Shown here one piece after another: positions 1-8,201 of a stretch of 64,000 nucleotides of DNA. The number at the start of each line of letters is the position of its first letter. The stretch's first letter is position 1. Under the pieces are notes generated by a model. It saw only the letters and a list, made by a program, of their open reading frames with translations, had not been told where the DNA came from and did not search any database. Made by a program: the position numbers and the translations under genes. This stretch comes from Aphanocapsa lilacina HA4352-LM1 (GTDB lineage Bacteria; Cyanobacteriota; Cyanobacteriia; Gloeobacterales; Gloeobacteraceae), in NCBI GenBank assembly GCA_019359725.1, contig JAHHGR010000002.1:62001-126000 (forward strand), given 5' to 3'.

Positions 1-726
1 AAAGAACGTGGAGTACTCGATAAGGTTTTCGATGTTTTCTTGGGGAAAGAACATGTCGATATCCTTGTACTTGGAGCAACGGGAGTAGGTAAATCAGCAT
101 TTATCAATGCTTTGCGCGGCCAAAGCTCACTTGCTATAGCAAGTACTAGAGAAAATCAAGACATACAAGGAATTCTTCGAGGAGTTGTGTTCAACATTGT
201 TGACACTCCTGGACAAGTAGCTGATAAAGAGATTCGCGCCAGAGCAATTAGAGAAGCAACGAGAAAAAAATACGTTGGAATCATTAATATTGTCTGCAAT
301 GGTTACCACGAATCGGAAGCTCCAGATTTAAAAAGTCGAAATGTTGCTGAAGCCCTCGTTGACGGAGAGCCGTCACCTGAGTATCTCCGCAGTTGTCGCA
401 AAAGAGAAATTGATGCTCTTGAGGAGTGGACAATCTTGCTTGGTGGTTATGAAGGTGCAAAGTGGTTGGTGACAGTTGTTACGAAAGCCGATCTCTGGCT
501 GGCACCTAGTACAAAGCAAGACGTACTCAATCACTACGCGCAAGGTCCTTACGAACAAGCGTTAGGAGAGGCAAAAGCATTGCGTCGTATTGTGTGCTCG
601 TACTCGTCTACTAATAGGCTTTTCTTTCAAAGAGCAGCTATGAGTGGCTTTTACACGGATGAGCAACGCTTCGCAGATCACAATGCATTGGTTGCTACAA
701 TTTTGGCTTACTGCGCTAATAGATGA
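1..726 (+). CDS. P-loop GTPase, probably 5'-partial
   Basis: This is a small GTP-binding protein of the TRAFAC/Era-like class. Counting from the TTG at base 40, the G1 loop GATGVGKS lies at residues 12-19, G3 DTPG at 55-58 and a G4-like TKAD near residue 150. The frame is open to base 1 and reads as a plausible helix before the first beta strand, so the true start probably lies off the window; TTG 40 is the only start codon inside it. It overlaps the next gene by ATGA, so the two are translationally coupled. Codon choice and base composition are much more AT-rich than everything after about 1.55 kb, which suggests transfer. No effector domain is visible, and the cellular role is unknown. Confidence 0.8.
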   Translation, partial: KERGVLDKVFDVFLGKEHVDILVLGATGVGKSAFINALRGQSSLAIASTRENQDIQGILRGVVFNIVDTPGQVADKEIRARAIREATRKKYVGIINIVCNGYHESEAPDLKSRNVAEALVDGEPSPEYLRSCRKREIDALEEWTILLGGYEGAKWLVTVVTKADLWLAPSTKQDVLNHYAQGPYEQALGEAKALRRIVCSYSSTNRLFFQRAAMSGFYTDEQRFADHNALVATILAYCANR

Positions 727-1514
727 GCACACACATGGACAATGAAGACACTGCCAAAAGATTACCTGACAATAACGAAATACCATTTCCCTGTAAAGAT
801 TTACCTTTCTTTTTGCGTCTTGAACTGCAAAACAGGCTTGAAGAAGCTATTACATGGAAAGCTTTGGGTGATTTAGAGAAGCAAAATCATAACCTCAAAG
901 AAGCACATGAGTATTATGTGAAAGCATTGGCGCACTACAAAGAAAATAGCTACCAGATTGAAGATTTCAAGAAACGGCAACTTTTGGAAAACTTCCACAG
1001 CGATGAAGTAGATATCATATCTAGGTACAAACTGGTTACAAACATAAGCGAATTAAAAGGTCGCTCAAGAAGCCTTAGAATATTGTCTTTAATGGTGCTA
1101 TTGCTAACAATTATTCATGCTTTTTTCCCTCTGCTTGCTGCGAGTTCATCGCTGAATATAGGTTGGTCTGCCTCTACAATGCTATTTTACGAGGTGTATG
1201 TTTTGACTCTTGTCCTTCTAACAATATTTTTACATCGAGGAGAATCAAGACGAGGAAAAAAGCAATATCAAAGCATTAGCGATGGCCTTGAATACTATGC
1301 TTCCCGGATGCATACGAAAGATAGCAACAGTTTGTTGTTGGAATCAGAGTCCAGTAAAGAAAAGTACTCCCTGGCAGATGTGCAGTCTATCCTTCGCGAA
1401 TACTTAGAGTCCACCTCTCTGCTACTTTTGCCCGAAGGCTACGGTGCAGCCGTTTACTTTTTTGCGAACTTACTCATGATTGTTCTCAATGTCTACTTCG
1501 TGTTTCGATGGTAG
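723..1514 (+). CDS. TPR-like membrane protein, partner of the GTPase
   Basis: Unknown function, 263 residues. Residues about 35-75 form an amphipathic helix pair resembling a TPR or MIT repeat (WKALGDLEKQ, then EAHEYYVKALAHYK). Two hydrophobic segments follow at about 118-141 and 153-171, separated by a short loop, then a charged RGESRRGKKQ stretch, a soluble region, and a last hydrophobic segment at about 244-261 ending close to the C-terminus. The ATG overlaps the GTPase stop as ATGA, so the two products are probably made together and may act as a membrane-bound pair. Composition is AT-rich like the GTPase gene. No known family was recognised. Confidence 0.75.
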   Translation: MSTHMDNEDTAKRLPDNNEIPFPCKDLPFFLRLELQNRLEEAITWKALGDLEKQNHNLKEAHEYYVKALAHYKENSYQIEDFKKRQLLENFHSDEVDIISRYKLVTNISELKGRSRSLRILSLMVLLLTIIHAFFPLLAASSSLNIGWSASTMLFYEVYVLTLVLLTIFLHRGESRRGKKQYQSISDGLEYYASRMHTKDSNSLLLESESSKEKYSLADVQSILREYLESTSLLLLPEGYGAAVYFFANLLMIVLNVYFVFRW

Positions 1515-1542
1515 TGTTCCATCCTCATAAAATTTTGGATGC

Positions 1543-1659
1543 TCAGGCTGTACTTCGATCCTCAAGAGATTGAAAACTCTGGCAGCTAACACCTGCCGGG
1601 TCCAGCCACAGCACCAGGTTGCGCACGTAGATTTTGGTGTCTTCTAAAGCGTGCGGATG
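1543..1659 (-). pseudogene. Severed 3' end of the gene at 1721-2617
   Basis: Read on the minus strand, this stretch continues the frame of the upstream gene exactly when the element at 1660-1791 and one copy of the 10-bp duplication are removed. The rejoined codons read HPHALEDTKIYVRNLVLWLD and run to a TGA at 1543-1545, adding 34 residues after the alanine. The hydrophobic YVRNLVLWL block is a sensible closing helix. With the element in place the fragment has no start codon of its own and is presumably not translated. Confidence 0.75.
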
Positions 1660-1791
1660 CAGGGCTGTTTCATTCTAGCTTTGCATTGGATGCAAATGAG
1701 AATCGAGAGCGGCAAAAGCCTTATTGCTTGTTGAGCAGGTCAAGCTTATTGACATGGCCGAATGGGGTTTTTGGAGAATGAAACAGCCCTG
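1660..1791. mobile_element. 132-bp MITE-like element with 10-bp target duplication
   Basis: The ends are perfect 17-bp inverted repeats: CAGGGCTGTTTCATTCT at 1660-1676 and its reverse complement at 1775-1791. The element is flanked by a direct repeat CGTGCGGATG at 1650-1659 and 1792-1801, as expected for a target-site duplication. It has no room for a transposase, so it would need one in trans. A 10-bp duplication fits IS4-like transposases (9-12 bp is typical), but that family assignment is inference. The insertion interrupts a minus-strand gene, replacing its last 34 codons with 22 codons read from the element. Confidence 0.8.
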
Positions 1792-2617
1792 CGTGCGGAT
1801 GGGTCTGCATCGTGTCGCCGGGCAGTTCGCACACGAAGCTTGGACAGGGATAGCGGCCGTCCCAGTTGACATCGCTGAAGTGGTGAAAAGTCGATTCGGC
1901 CACCGCCCGGCCGGAGTGGGCCGTGCGCTCAATGGCCACCGCCAGGTTGAACAGGCGACCCGAGACCAGGCTCGCGCCGCGGGCCACCACCCGCGCATCG
2001 AGGCCTTCGACCGCGGGTATGCCCACCGCTCCCTCGTGGGGATGGGCCGGGAGGTATTCGATCAGGCCGCCCAAAGCACCGGGACGGCGGAGCAATTCGT
2101 GGATTGGTTCGACCGGGACAATTTTTTGATAGTCGCCGTTGCGGCCGGAGTGGTAGTTGGGCCAGCTGATGTCGGTGGTGTAGATGTCGTCGATGCACTG
2201 TCGCTCAGGGTCGTGCTCGGGGTTGTGGGTGTGGAAATTGTGGGCCGCCCCTACCGCCCCCAGGCTGCAGACCGAACAACCGAGATCCATGTGATCGCGG
2301 GTGAACATCAGCCCGCCACCGCGCCGGTGAAAGGCATTGATCCCCGCACAGTCGGCGGCACTTAACCCGTCGCCCACATCGACGGCAAACAGCCACAACT
2401 CGTCAAAGTCTGATGCGCCCAGGCCGCTCAGCACCGGGTCGTCGCCGCCTGCTGCAGCCCGGTTGCGCGCTGTCACCTCGCACAGCAGTTGGCCGTTTTC
2501 GTCTTCGAGGGAACGCAAACATTCCGTCAACAGCGAAAAGCGCCGAATGTCCCAGTCGTCGTCGGTTTCGGGAATGGTCGTCTGCAGCAAAATCCGGATT
2601 GCTCCTGCCATCGCCAT
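1721..2617 (-). CDS. Conserved protein of amidotransferase-like fold, 3' end replaced by MITE
   Basis: Unknown function. The pattern DFDELWLFAVDVG followed by HRRGGGLMFTRDH suggests a ThuA/class I amidotransferase-like alpha/beta fold; this is inference. His and Asp residues are abundant in the middle (HNFHTHNPEHDPE), a possible metal-binding segment. The ATG at 2617 is preferred over a GTG at 2647 because a G-rich stretch precedes it. The natural C-terminus is lost: after HPHA, 22 residues (from GLFHS on) come from the inserted element, giving 298 residues against a reconstructed 310. The gene is divergent from crtO, sharing about 170 bp of upstream DNA. The product may still be made but lacks its native last helix. 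Confidence 0.7.
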   Translation of the reverse strand: MAMAGAIRILLQTTIPETDDDWDIRRFSLLTECLRSLEDENGQLLCEVTARNRAAAGGDDPVLSGLGASDFDELWLFAVDVGDGLSAADCAGINAFHRRGGGLMFTRDHMDLGCSVCSLGAVGAAHNFHTHNPEHDPERQCIDDIYTTDISWPNYHSGRNGDYQKIVPVEPIHELLRRPGALGGLIEYLPAHPHEGAVGIPAVEGLDARVVARGASLVSGRLFNLAVAIERTAHSGRAVAESTFHHFSDVNWDGRYPCPSFVCELPGDTMQTHPHAGLFHSPKTPFGHVNKLDLLNKQ

Positions 2618-2790
2618 CGCCCCCAACGCTTGGAAAAAAGCTACCACGGCAACACAGCGCGGGCTACTGGCCGATTGTTCAGGTCAAGCCTCACCAGTGC
2701 GGACCGAAATCTCTCCGGCGGTGGGCGACAGGCTCGATAACGTTTCGCAATCTGGTGAAGAAACGCAGAGCGATGCCAGGGAGTTCGGAC

Positions 2791-4494
2791 GTGGATACTT
2801 ACGATGTCGTGATCATTGGAGCCGGCCACAACGGGCTGGTATGTGCAGCATATCTACTCAAGGCGGGCTACAGCGTGCTGTTGCTCGAAAAACGCGAGAT
2901 CCCGGGTGGAGCGGCGACTACCGAGGAGATCATGCCCGACGAAGCGCCGGGTTTTCGCTTCAACCTCTGCGCTATCGATCACGAATTTATCCACCTGGGT
3001 CCGGTAGTCGAGGAACTGGAACTGGGAAAATTCGGCCTCGAATACCTGTACTGCGACCCGGTCGTCTTCTGCCCGCACCTGGACGGGCGCTACTTTCTGG
3101 CCCACCGCTCCGTGGACAAAACCTGCGGGGAGATTGCCCGCTACAGCGAGCGCGACGCGCGCAAGTATCGCGAATTTATCGATTTCTGGCAGCGGGCGAT
3201 GGGCGTGTTCATTCCGCTTTTTAATGCCCCACCCAAGTCGCTGTTGGACATCGCGGGCAACTTCGACGGCGCCAAACTCGCGGATCTCTTCTCGGTGATC
3301 GGCGGGCCGGATAAGACCCTTGATTTTGCCCAGAGCCTGCTCACCAGTCCCCGGGACATGCTCGAAGAATGGTTCGACCTGGAACTGGTTCGCGCCCCCC
3401 TCGCCCGTCTGGCCGCCGAACTGGGCGCCCCGCCCTCCCAAAAAGCCCTCGCCTTCGGGGCGGTGATGATGGCGATGCGCCACAATCCGGGCATGGCCCG
3501 CCCCAGAGGTGGTACCGGGGCGCTGGTGGCGGCCCTGGTGCGGCTGGTCGAAAGCCTGGGGGGTGAAATCCTCTGCAACCAGCCGGTGCGGCGCATCCTG
3601 GTCGAGGAGAACCGGGCAGTGGGGGTGGAGACCGCCGACGGCCGCGCCTACCGCGCCCGCCACGGCGTCGTCTCCAACATCGATGCCAAGCGCGTCTTTT
3701 TGCACCTGATCGATCCGGCCGATGTCGATCGGGCCGACGACAAACTGCGCGAGCGGGTCGAGCGCAAAATCGGCAACAGCAACGAGACGATTCTCAAAAT
3801 CGACCTCGCCCTTTCGGAGCCCTTGCGCTTCGAGCACCACCAGCACCGCGACGAGTACCTGATTGGTTCGGTCCTCATTGCCGATTCGGTCGATCAAGTC
3901 GAAATTGCCCACAGCGACCCGGCCGTGGGCAAAATTCCCCTCGAAGATCCTTCGATGTACGTCGTGGTTCCTTCCGTGCTCGATCCGAGCCTTGCTCCCG
4001 AGGGCAAGCACACCGCCTGGATCGAATTTTTTGCCCCTTATCAGATTGCTGGGGCGGAGGGCACCGGCCAGATGGACACCGGCTGGACGGACGAACTGAA
4101 AAACAAAGTCGCCGACCGGGTGATCGACAAACTTGCCCAATACACCCCCAACGTCCACAGAGCCACTATCGCCCGCAACGTCGAGAGCCCGGCGGAATTG
4201 GCCGACCGGCTCGGGGCGCTCAAGGGCAACTACTACCACCTGGATATGACCATCGACTACCTGATGTTCTTTCGGCCACTGCCCGAGATCGCCAATTACA
4301 AAACCCCCATCGATGGACTCTATCTAAGTGGAGCGGGTACCCACCCGGGCGGTTCGGTCTCGGGGATGCCCGGCCGCAACGCGGCGCGCGTCTTTTTGCA
4401 CGACCAGCGTCCGCTGGCTGAGACGGCCAAAGACGCCGTCAAATCGATCGGCGAGACGGCGAAGTCGGTGTACCGCAGCCTGACCGGCAGTTAA
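2791..4494 (+). CDS. crtO: Beta-carotene ketolase, CrtO type
   Basis: FAD-dependent enzyme of the phytoene-desaturase superfamily that adds a 4-keto group to beta-carotene, giving echinenone. It opens with the dinucleotide-binding motif VVIIGAGHNGLVCAAYLL, then EKREIPGGAATTE, and closes with the conserved flavin-domain block GAGTHPGGSVSGMPGRNAARV. Much of the length reads like the Synechocystis CrtO protein as I recall it. GTG 2791 is preferred because AGGGAG at 2778-2783 sits 7 bases upstream; ATG 2773 would add six residues. The longer in-frame extension upstream lies opposite the divergent neighbour and has no family resemblance. Likely located in the cytoplasmic membrane, where this organism keeps its photosystems. 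Confidence 0.9.
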   Translation: MDTYDVVIIGAGHNGLVCAAYLLKAGYSVLLLEKREIPGGAATTEEIMPDEAPGFRFNLCAIDHEFIHLGPVVEELELGKFGLEYLYCDPVVFCPHLDGRYFLAHRSVDKTCGEIARYSERDARKYREFIDFWQRAMGVFIPLFNAPPKSLLDIAGNFDGAKLADLFSVIGGPDKTLDFAQSLLTSPRDMLEEWFDLELVRAPLARLAAELGAPPSQKALAFGAVMMAMRHNPGMARPRGGTGALVAALVRLVESLGGEILCNQPVRRILVEENRAVGVETADGRAYRARHGVVSNIDAKRVFLHLIDPADVDRADDKLRERVERKIGNSNETILKIDLALSEPLRFEHHQHRDEYLIGSVLIADSVDQVEIAHSDPAVGKIPLEDPSMYVVVPSVLDPSLAPEGKHTAWIEFFAPYQIAGAEGTGQMDTGWTDELKNKVADRVIDKLAQYTPNVHRATIARNVESPAELADRLGALKGNYYHLDMTIDYLMFFRPLPEIANYKTPIDGLYLSGAGTHPGGSVSGMPGRNAARVFLHDQRPLAETAKDAVKSIGETAKSVYRSLTGS

Positions 4495-4518
4495 TCGCCT
4501 GTTTGCCGAACCGTACAT

Positions 4519-4543
4519 CAGCCCCGGTCAGAACCGGGGGCTG
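4519..4543. terminator. GC-rich hairpin between convergent genes
   Basis: A stem of about ten pairs (CAGCCCCGGT with ACCGGGGGCTG, one bulged G) and a four-base loop lies just after the crtO stop and before the convergent glycosyltransferase remnant. There is no clean T tract directly after either arm, so termination is likely but not certain. Confidence 0.45.
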
Positions 4544-4565
4544 GTGCGTTGCAAAAAAGCCAATT

Positions 4566-5359
4566 CTAGATGTCCTCCCCATCGGGGCTCCACTCCCCGT
4601 GCAGACGGCCGCGCAGGGCAGCGCTCCAGGCAGCCACGGTCTTCGGGCTCACGCCGCCCAGAAACGCCTGGTTGTCGGTGTAAAGTGCCAGGGCATCCTG
4701 CAGCCACTGGTAATGGTCCTGGGCCTGGGCAAACCGGCCGCACTGCTCCGCCGCCTGGGCCACTTCGAGCCGCAGAGAAGCCCGACTCGGGTACACCCGC
4801 AGCCAGTGCTCGCCCGCTTCAAGGTAGACGCCGGGATCGGCGCGCAGATCTTTGAGAAAAAGTTTGGCAATCTGCTCGAAATAAAAATCGGCCGCGCTGC
4901 GCGGCAAACCGGCGAGCCGCTCGGCGAGGTTGTTCCACAAACTGGCGCGCTTGTGAAGATTTTTTTGGATGGCGAGCGCAAATAAAGCAAAGCGCGCATC
5001 TTCTGCAAAGCGCTCCGCATACGCGCTCAGGCGGGCGGGAACGTCGGCGAGTCCGGCCAGGTGCATAAAGCGCAACTGGGCGAGTGCTAGATCCGGGTGA
5101 AAAGGATTGGCCTGGACGGCACCCGGCGCTTGTCGATCACCGGCAGCATGTCCGGGTCGGCGCACTGGATGAGCACGAGCAGGTCGGCCATCTCCGCCCA
5201 GACATAGCGCTCGCTGGCGGTCGCATCCAGATTGATGACCCGCCAGTGCGGCGCCTGGGCGGCCAGCTGCACCGCCGGCCAGCGCATCCGGTAGTACGAA
5301 TCGCCCGTCTCGTCGAGGGCTACCAGTTGCACGATCGTGCGCGGGGTGAGATCTGGCAT
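4566..5359 (-). pseudogene. Glycosyltransferase remnant with internal out-of-frame deletion
   Basis: Two reading frames each carry half of a recognisable protein. The 5' frame (5359 down to about 5130) starts MPDLTPRTIVQLVALDE and includes YYRMRWPAV and LLVLIQCADPDMLPVIDKRR, an N-terminal pattern of bacterial group 1-like glycosyltransferases. After DKRR it hits a stop at 5087. The other frame, from about 5125 down to 4566, gives NPFHPDLALAQLRFMHLAGL and a helical C-terminal region. The donor-binding middle of such enzymes, usually several hundred residues, is missing, so this is a deletion with frame change rather than a simple frameshift. The 5' part begins 3 bases after the stop of the ABM gene upstream. 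Confidence 0.7.
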
Positions 5360-5362
5360 CGC

Positions 5363-6007
5363 TCAGTTCGGCCAGGCGAGGGCGACATCGAACAGCGCCG
5401 GCTGGGCTTCGTACTCGGCCGCGGCGAACAGCTTGCGGATTGGGGCGGGCAGATTGCCTGTCACCGAGCGAAAGTCACTTTCTGAGCGCCACTGGCTGTA
5501 ACCGATCACCCGCGTGCCGTCGAAACTGCGGTGGATATGGGTCGAGACGAACCCCGGCCGCAGCCGCAATAGATCGATAGCTTCGCAGGCCAGGGCCACC
5601 GCCTGCTCCTGGGTGTCGGGGGTGGTCTTGAACACGGCCACGTCGGCCAGCGCGCCCGTATTCGGGGCCAGCACCGTGGCCGGACTCTCGGGCTCAGAAG
5701 CCGCCACTGCGTACAGGCGGCTATCGGGCGGGGCAAACAGCGAAAGCCAACCGGTGGCGGCCTGCACTTCGCTGTTGCGCAAAAAGGCGTCGTAGTCGGC
5801 TTCGGTGCGCCACTGGGCGTAATTGACCACGCGGGCGCCGTCCAGGCTTTTGTGGAGCGTCGCGGAGACGAAACCGGCCTGATACTGCACCGTGGCCCTC
5901 AAGAACCGTTCGATGTTGGTGAGCAAATCCGCCTGCCGCGATGGTTCCACGGCGAAGATAATGATGGCGGTGGTCAGGCCGTTGCTTCTGGCAATGGTGG
6001 GCGGCAT
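5363..6007 (-). CDS. Tandem antibiotic-biosynthesis-monooxygenase (ABM) domain protein
   Basis: The 214 residues contain two copies of the ferredoxin-like ABM fold, at about 10-95 and 120-205. Each has the pattern of a strand, a PGFVS or AGFVS turn, then ThHkSLDGxRVVNYAQWR or HRSFDGTRVIGYSQWR, and an SDF or YDAF helix. Such domains form cofactor-free monooxygenases or small-molecule-binding dimers; a fused tandem would make the dimer within one chain. The substrate cannot be read from sequence. The stop is followed 3 bases later by the start of the glycosyltransferase remnant, so the two once formed an operon. Confidence 0.8.
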   Translation of the reverse strand: MPPTIARSNGLTTAIIIFAVEPSRQADLLTNIERFLRATVQYQAGFVSATLHKSLDGARVVNYAQWRTEADYDAFLRNSEVQAATGWLSLFAPPDSRLYAVAASEPESPATVLAPNTGALADVAVFKTTPDTQEQAVALACEAIDLLRLRPGFVSTHIHRSFDGTRVIGYSQWRSESDFRSVTGNLPAPIRKLFAAAEYEAQPALFDVALAWPN

Positions 6008-6060
6008 CGCGCTCTTCCTGGCGGCCCCCCGACGCTACCTTGAGCTTTACCGCCGACGCA

Positions 6061-6771
6061 ATGCCTTTGTTGTGGATTTTGCTGCTGTTGTCGTGGACCG
6101 TTCCGGTCGCCGCCACTCCCCTGGCCGAGCGGGTGCGCGCTTTTCCGGCCGTGGGCGAGGCACTCAATCTGGCGGCGGCGCGGGGGGAGTTGGTCTATCC
6201 GGACTGGTTCGTGGGCACCTGGCGGGTGCGCACGTCGCTGGTGGATCTGGCGGCACCCCAGGGCGAACAAGTGATCAACCGCCAGGCCTTTGCCGCGAGC
6301 CAAAAACTCAAAGGCAAACCCGTGGATTTTCAAGCGCGCTTCGTGCGCAACCGGCGCCAGCAAGTGGTGGCAGACCTGGCTTTTAACAATCGTTCAATCG
6401 CCGAGGCGTACTTCGGCCGCGCCAACGTGCTGGGTGTGGAGGTGCGCCCCGACGAGCCGAACCGTCAGGTGATCGCGCTCAAAGGCGACCGGCGCGGCGA
6501 ACTGGTCACCCTCAAGCGGCGCAGCGAGACGCCAGCGGCGGACCGCTTCGAGGTGGCGGAATTTTACCAGCAGACGTTTACCGGCAGCCGCGTGCCCAAC
6601 CTGCGCGCCATCGAAACGGTGACGCTCTATACCCGGCGGGGGGCGGGGATCACTGCTGAGCAAATCACGTCGGTCTACCTCGACCCGCGCGATCCGGCCT
6701 ACTTCGACGCCAAAGGCCGCGCCGTCACCGTCTACCGCTACCGGCTCGAATTCAATCGTTCTATCCCCTAA
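6061..6771 (+). CDS. Secreted conserved cyanobacterial protein
   Basis: The protein has 236 residues from ATG 6061, opening with a signal peptide (MPLLWILLLLSWTVPVAA) that probably ends near residue 18. A TTG at 6040 would add seven residues but would weaken the signal. The mature part contains YPDWFVGTWRVRTSLVDLA, which resembles the cyanobacterial and plastid DUF6816 group as I remember it; that link is unchecked. Its function is unknown. It is the first gene of a tight run with the hydrolase (11-base gap) and the ABA4-like protein (4-base overlap). Confidence 0.7.
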   Translation: MPLLWILLLLSWTVPVAATPLAERVRAFPAVGEALNLAAARGELVYPDWFVGTWRVRTSLVDLAAPQGEQVINRQAFAASQKLKGKPVDFQARFVRNRRQQVVADLAFNNRSIAEAYFGRANVLGVEVRPDEPNRQVIALKGDRRGELVTLKRRSETPAADRFEVAEFYQQTFTGSRVPNLRAIETVTLYTRRGAGITAEQITSVYLDPRDPAYFDAKGRAVTVYRYRLEFNRSIP

Positions 6772-6782
6772 GGCTCCTTGCC

Positions 6783-7673
6783 ATGCAGACGCTGCCCGCT
6801 TTTTTGCCCCCTGCCGCCGCCCTGCTGCGCGATCCCGTCTCAATTGGGCTGTTGCAGACCCTTCAGCGCGACCCGGTGGCCGTACCTTTTTTGTCCCAGC
6901 CGGCCGAGACCGCCTGGACCTTCGCAGCCGGGTCGGACGACCCGCCCATCTTGCTGCTGCACGGCTTCGACAGCTCTGCGCTTGAATTTCGCTTCGTGCT
7001 GCCCCGGCTCGGGCTGCGGCATCCGACCTGGGCGGTGGATCTGTGGGGATTCGGTTTCACCGAGCGCCGGAGCGGGGCCGCTTACGGACGGGCCGAAATC
7101 CAGGCCCATCTGCACGCTTTTTGGCAGGCGCATATCCGGCGACCGGTGCTGGTGGTGGGCGCTTCGATGGGCGGGGCGGCGGCGGTCGATTTTGCCGTCA
7201 ACCACCCGCAGGCGGTGCAGAAACTGGTGCTCATCGCCAGCACCGGCTTCACCGGTCCCCCGGCCTGGCTTGCGGGTTTGGCGGAACCTCTGCGCGAAGC
7301 GGCGGTTGAGTATTTTCGCCAGCGTCGGCTCGCGGCCCTGGGTTGGAGTGAATTGGTGAGGGACCGCAATACTACTGAACTCATCGGCTGTGCCTCGCTG
7401 CCCATGGAGATGCCCCACTGGCGCGAAGCGATCCTCGATTTCAACGCCCGAGGCGGCTATCGCCTCGCCGAGGAGCAGATCCGTGCGGTCACCCAACCGA
7501 CCCTGATTCTCTGGGGCGAGCGCGACGAGTCGATCCCGCCTACCGACGCCCTCAAGTTCCTGGCAGCCATCGAAGATAGTGCCCTCATCTGGATCGGCGG
7601 CTGCGGACATGTTCCCCATATCGAGCGTCCTGGCGTTACCGCCGGGCACATTTTGCATTTCGCGCTTCAATGA
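6783..7673 (+). CDS. Alpha/beta-fold hydrolase
   Basis: A 296-residue protein with the full alpha/beta-hydrolase layout: the oxyanion loop LLLHGFDSS near residues 58-65, nucleophile elbow GASMGG at 126-131 (Ser128), acid in LILWGERDESIPP near 245 and catalytic His in GGCGHVPHIERP near 280. There is no signal peptide, so it is probably cytosolic. The substrate is unknown; cyanobacterial relatives are often annotated as esterases or haloperoxidase-like. Its stop overlaps the next start as ATGA, indicating coupling to the ABA4-like gene. Confidence 0.85.
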   Translation: MQTLPAFLPPAAALLRDPVSIGLLQTLQRDPVAVPFLSQPAETAWTFAAGSDDPPILLLHGFDSSALEFRFVLPRLGLRHPTWAVDLWGFGFTERRSGAAYGRAEIQAHLHAFWQAHIRRPVLVVGASMGGAAAVDFAVNHPQAVQKLVLIASTGFTGPPAWLAGLAEPLREAAVEYFRQRRLAALGWSELVRDRNTTELIGCASLPMEMPHWREAILDFNARGGYRLAEEQIRAVTQPTLILWGERDESIPPTDALKFLAAIEDSALIWIGGCGHVPHIERPGVTAGHILHFALQ

Positions 7674-8143
7674 AATGGGTGCTCGCAGATTTGCCCATGA
7701 ACGTCTCGCTGCTGTTTGACGCGACCAACCTGTTCGTGCTGCCTTTTTGGGCGCTGATGATCGTCGGCCCCAACTGGCAAGTGACTCGCCGGGTGATGGC
7801 TTCCTATCTGCCCTTCATCGCCTTGGCGCTGGTGTACCTTTACCTGGTGGCGGGCAGCCTCAACGCCGAATCGCTCCAGGCCATGTCCAACCCAAAACTT
7901 GCCGACATCGCGCGCTTTTTTGGCACCGAGCAGGGAGCCGCTGCGGGCTGGGTGCATTACTTGGTGTTCGATTTATTCGTCGGCCGCTGGATTTATTTCG
8001 AAGGTCAGCGCACGGGAGTCTGGACTCTCCACTCGCTGCTGTTGTGTCTTTTATTCGGACCGCTCGGGCTGCTCTCGCACATCCTCACCGTCTGGGTGAG
8101 CCAAAAAGGTTCGCTCTTCACTTCCGCCGATGTCCGCTCTTGA
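7670..8143 (+). CDS. ABA4-like (DUF4281) integral membrane protein
   Basis: This is a four-helix membrane protein of the ABA4 family, whose plant member is needed for neoxanthin synthesis. Diagnostic features are FDATNLFVLPFWALMIVGPNW near the start, WVHYLVFDLFVGRWIYFEGQ in the middle and LLLCLLFGPLGLLSHIL near the end. ATG 7670 overlaps the hydrolase stop; an internal ATG at 7697 matches the family N-terminus better. Cyanobacteria make no neoxanthin, so its reaction here is open, but a role near carotenoids or isoprenoids is reasonable with crtO 3 kb away. Confidence 0.85.
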   Translation: MKWVLADLPMNVSLLFDATNLFVLPFWALMIVGPNWQVTRRVMASYLPFIALALVYLYLVAGSLNAESLQAMSNPKLADIARFFGTEQGAAAGWVHYLVFDLFVGRWIYFEGQRTGVWTLHSLLLCLLFGPLGLLSHILTVWVSQKGSLFTSADVRS

Positions 8144-8201
8144 GAGCTTCCCGTCCGGGGCCGTAGGTGTCTATGTAAGTGGAATCACCCTCGCGGTCTA
8201 A

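Noticed and set aside
2854-4239. Long minus-strand open frame (461 codons) opposite crtO
   Set aside because: It mirrors the codon pattern of crtO, has no domain motifs and is a normal by-product of high-GC coding DNA.
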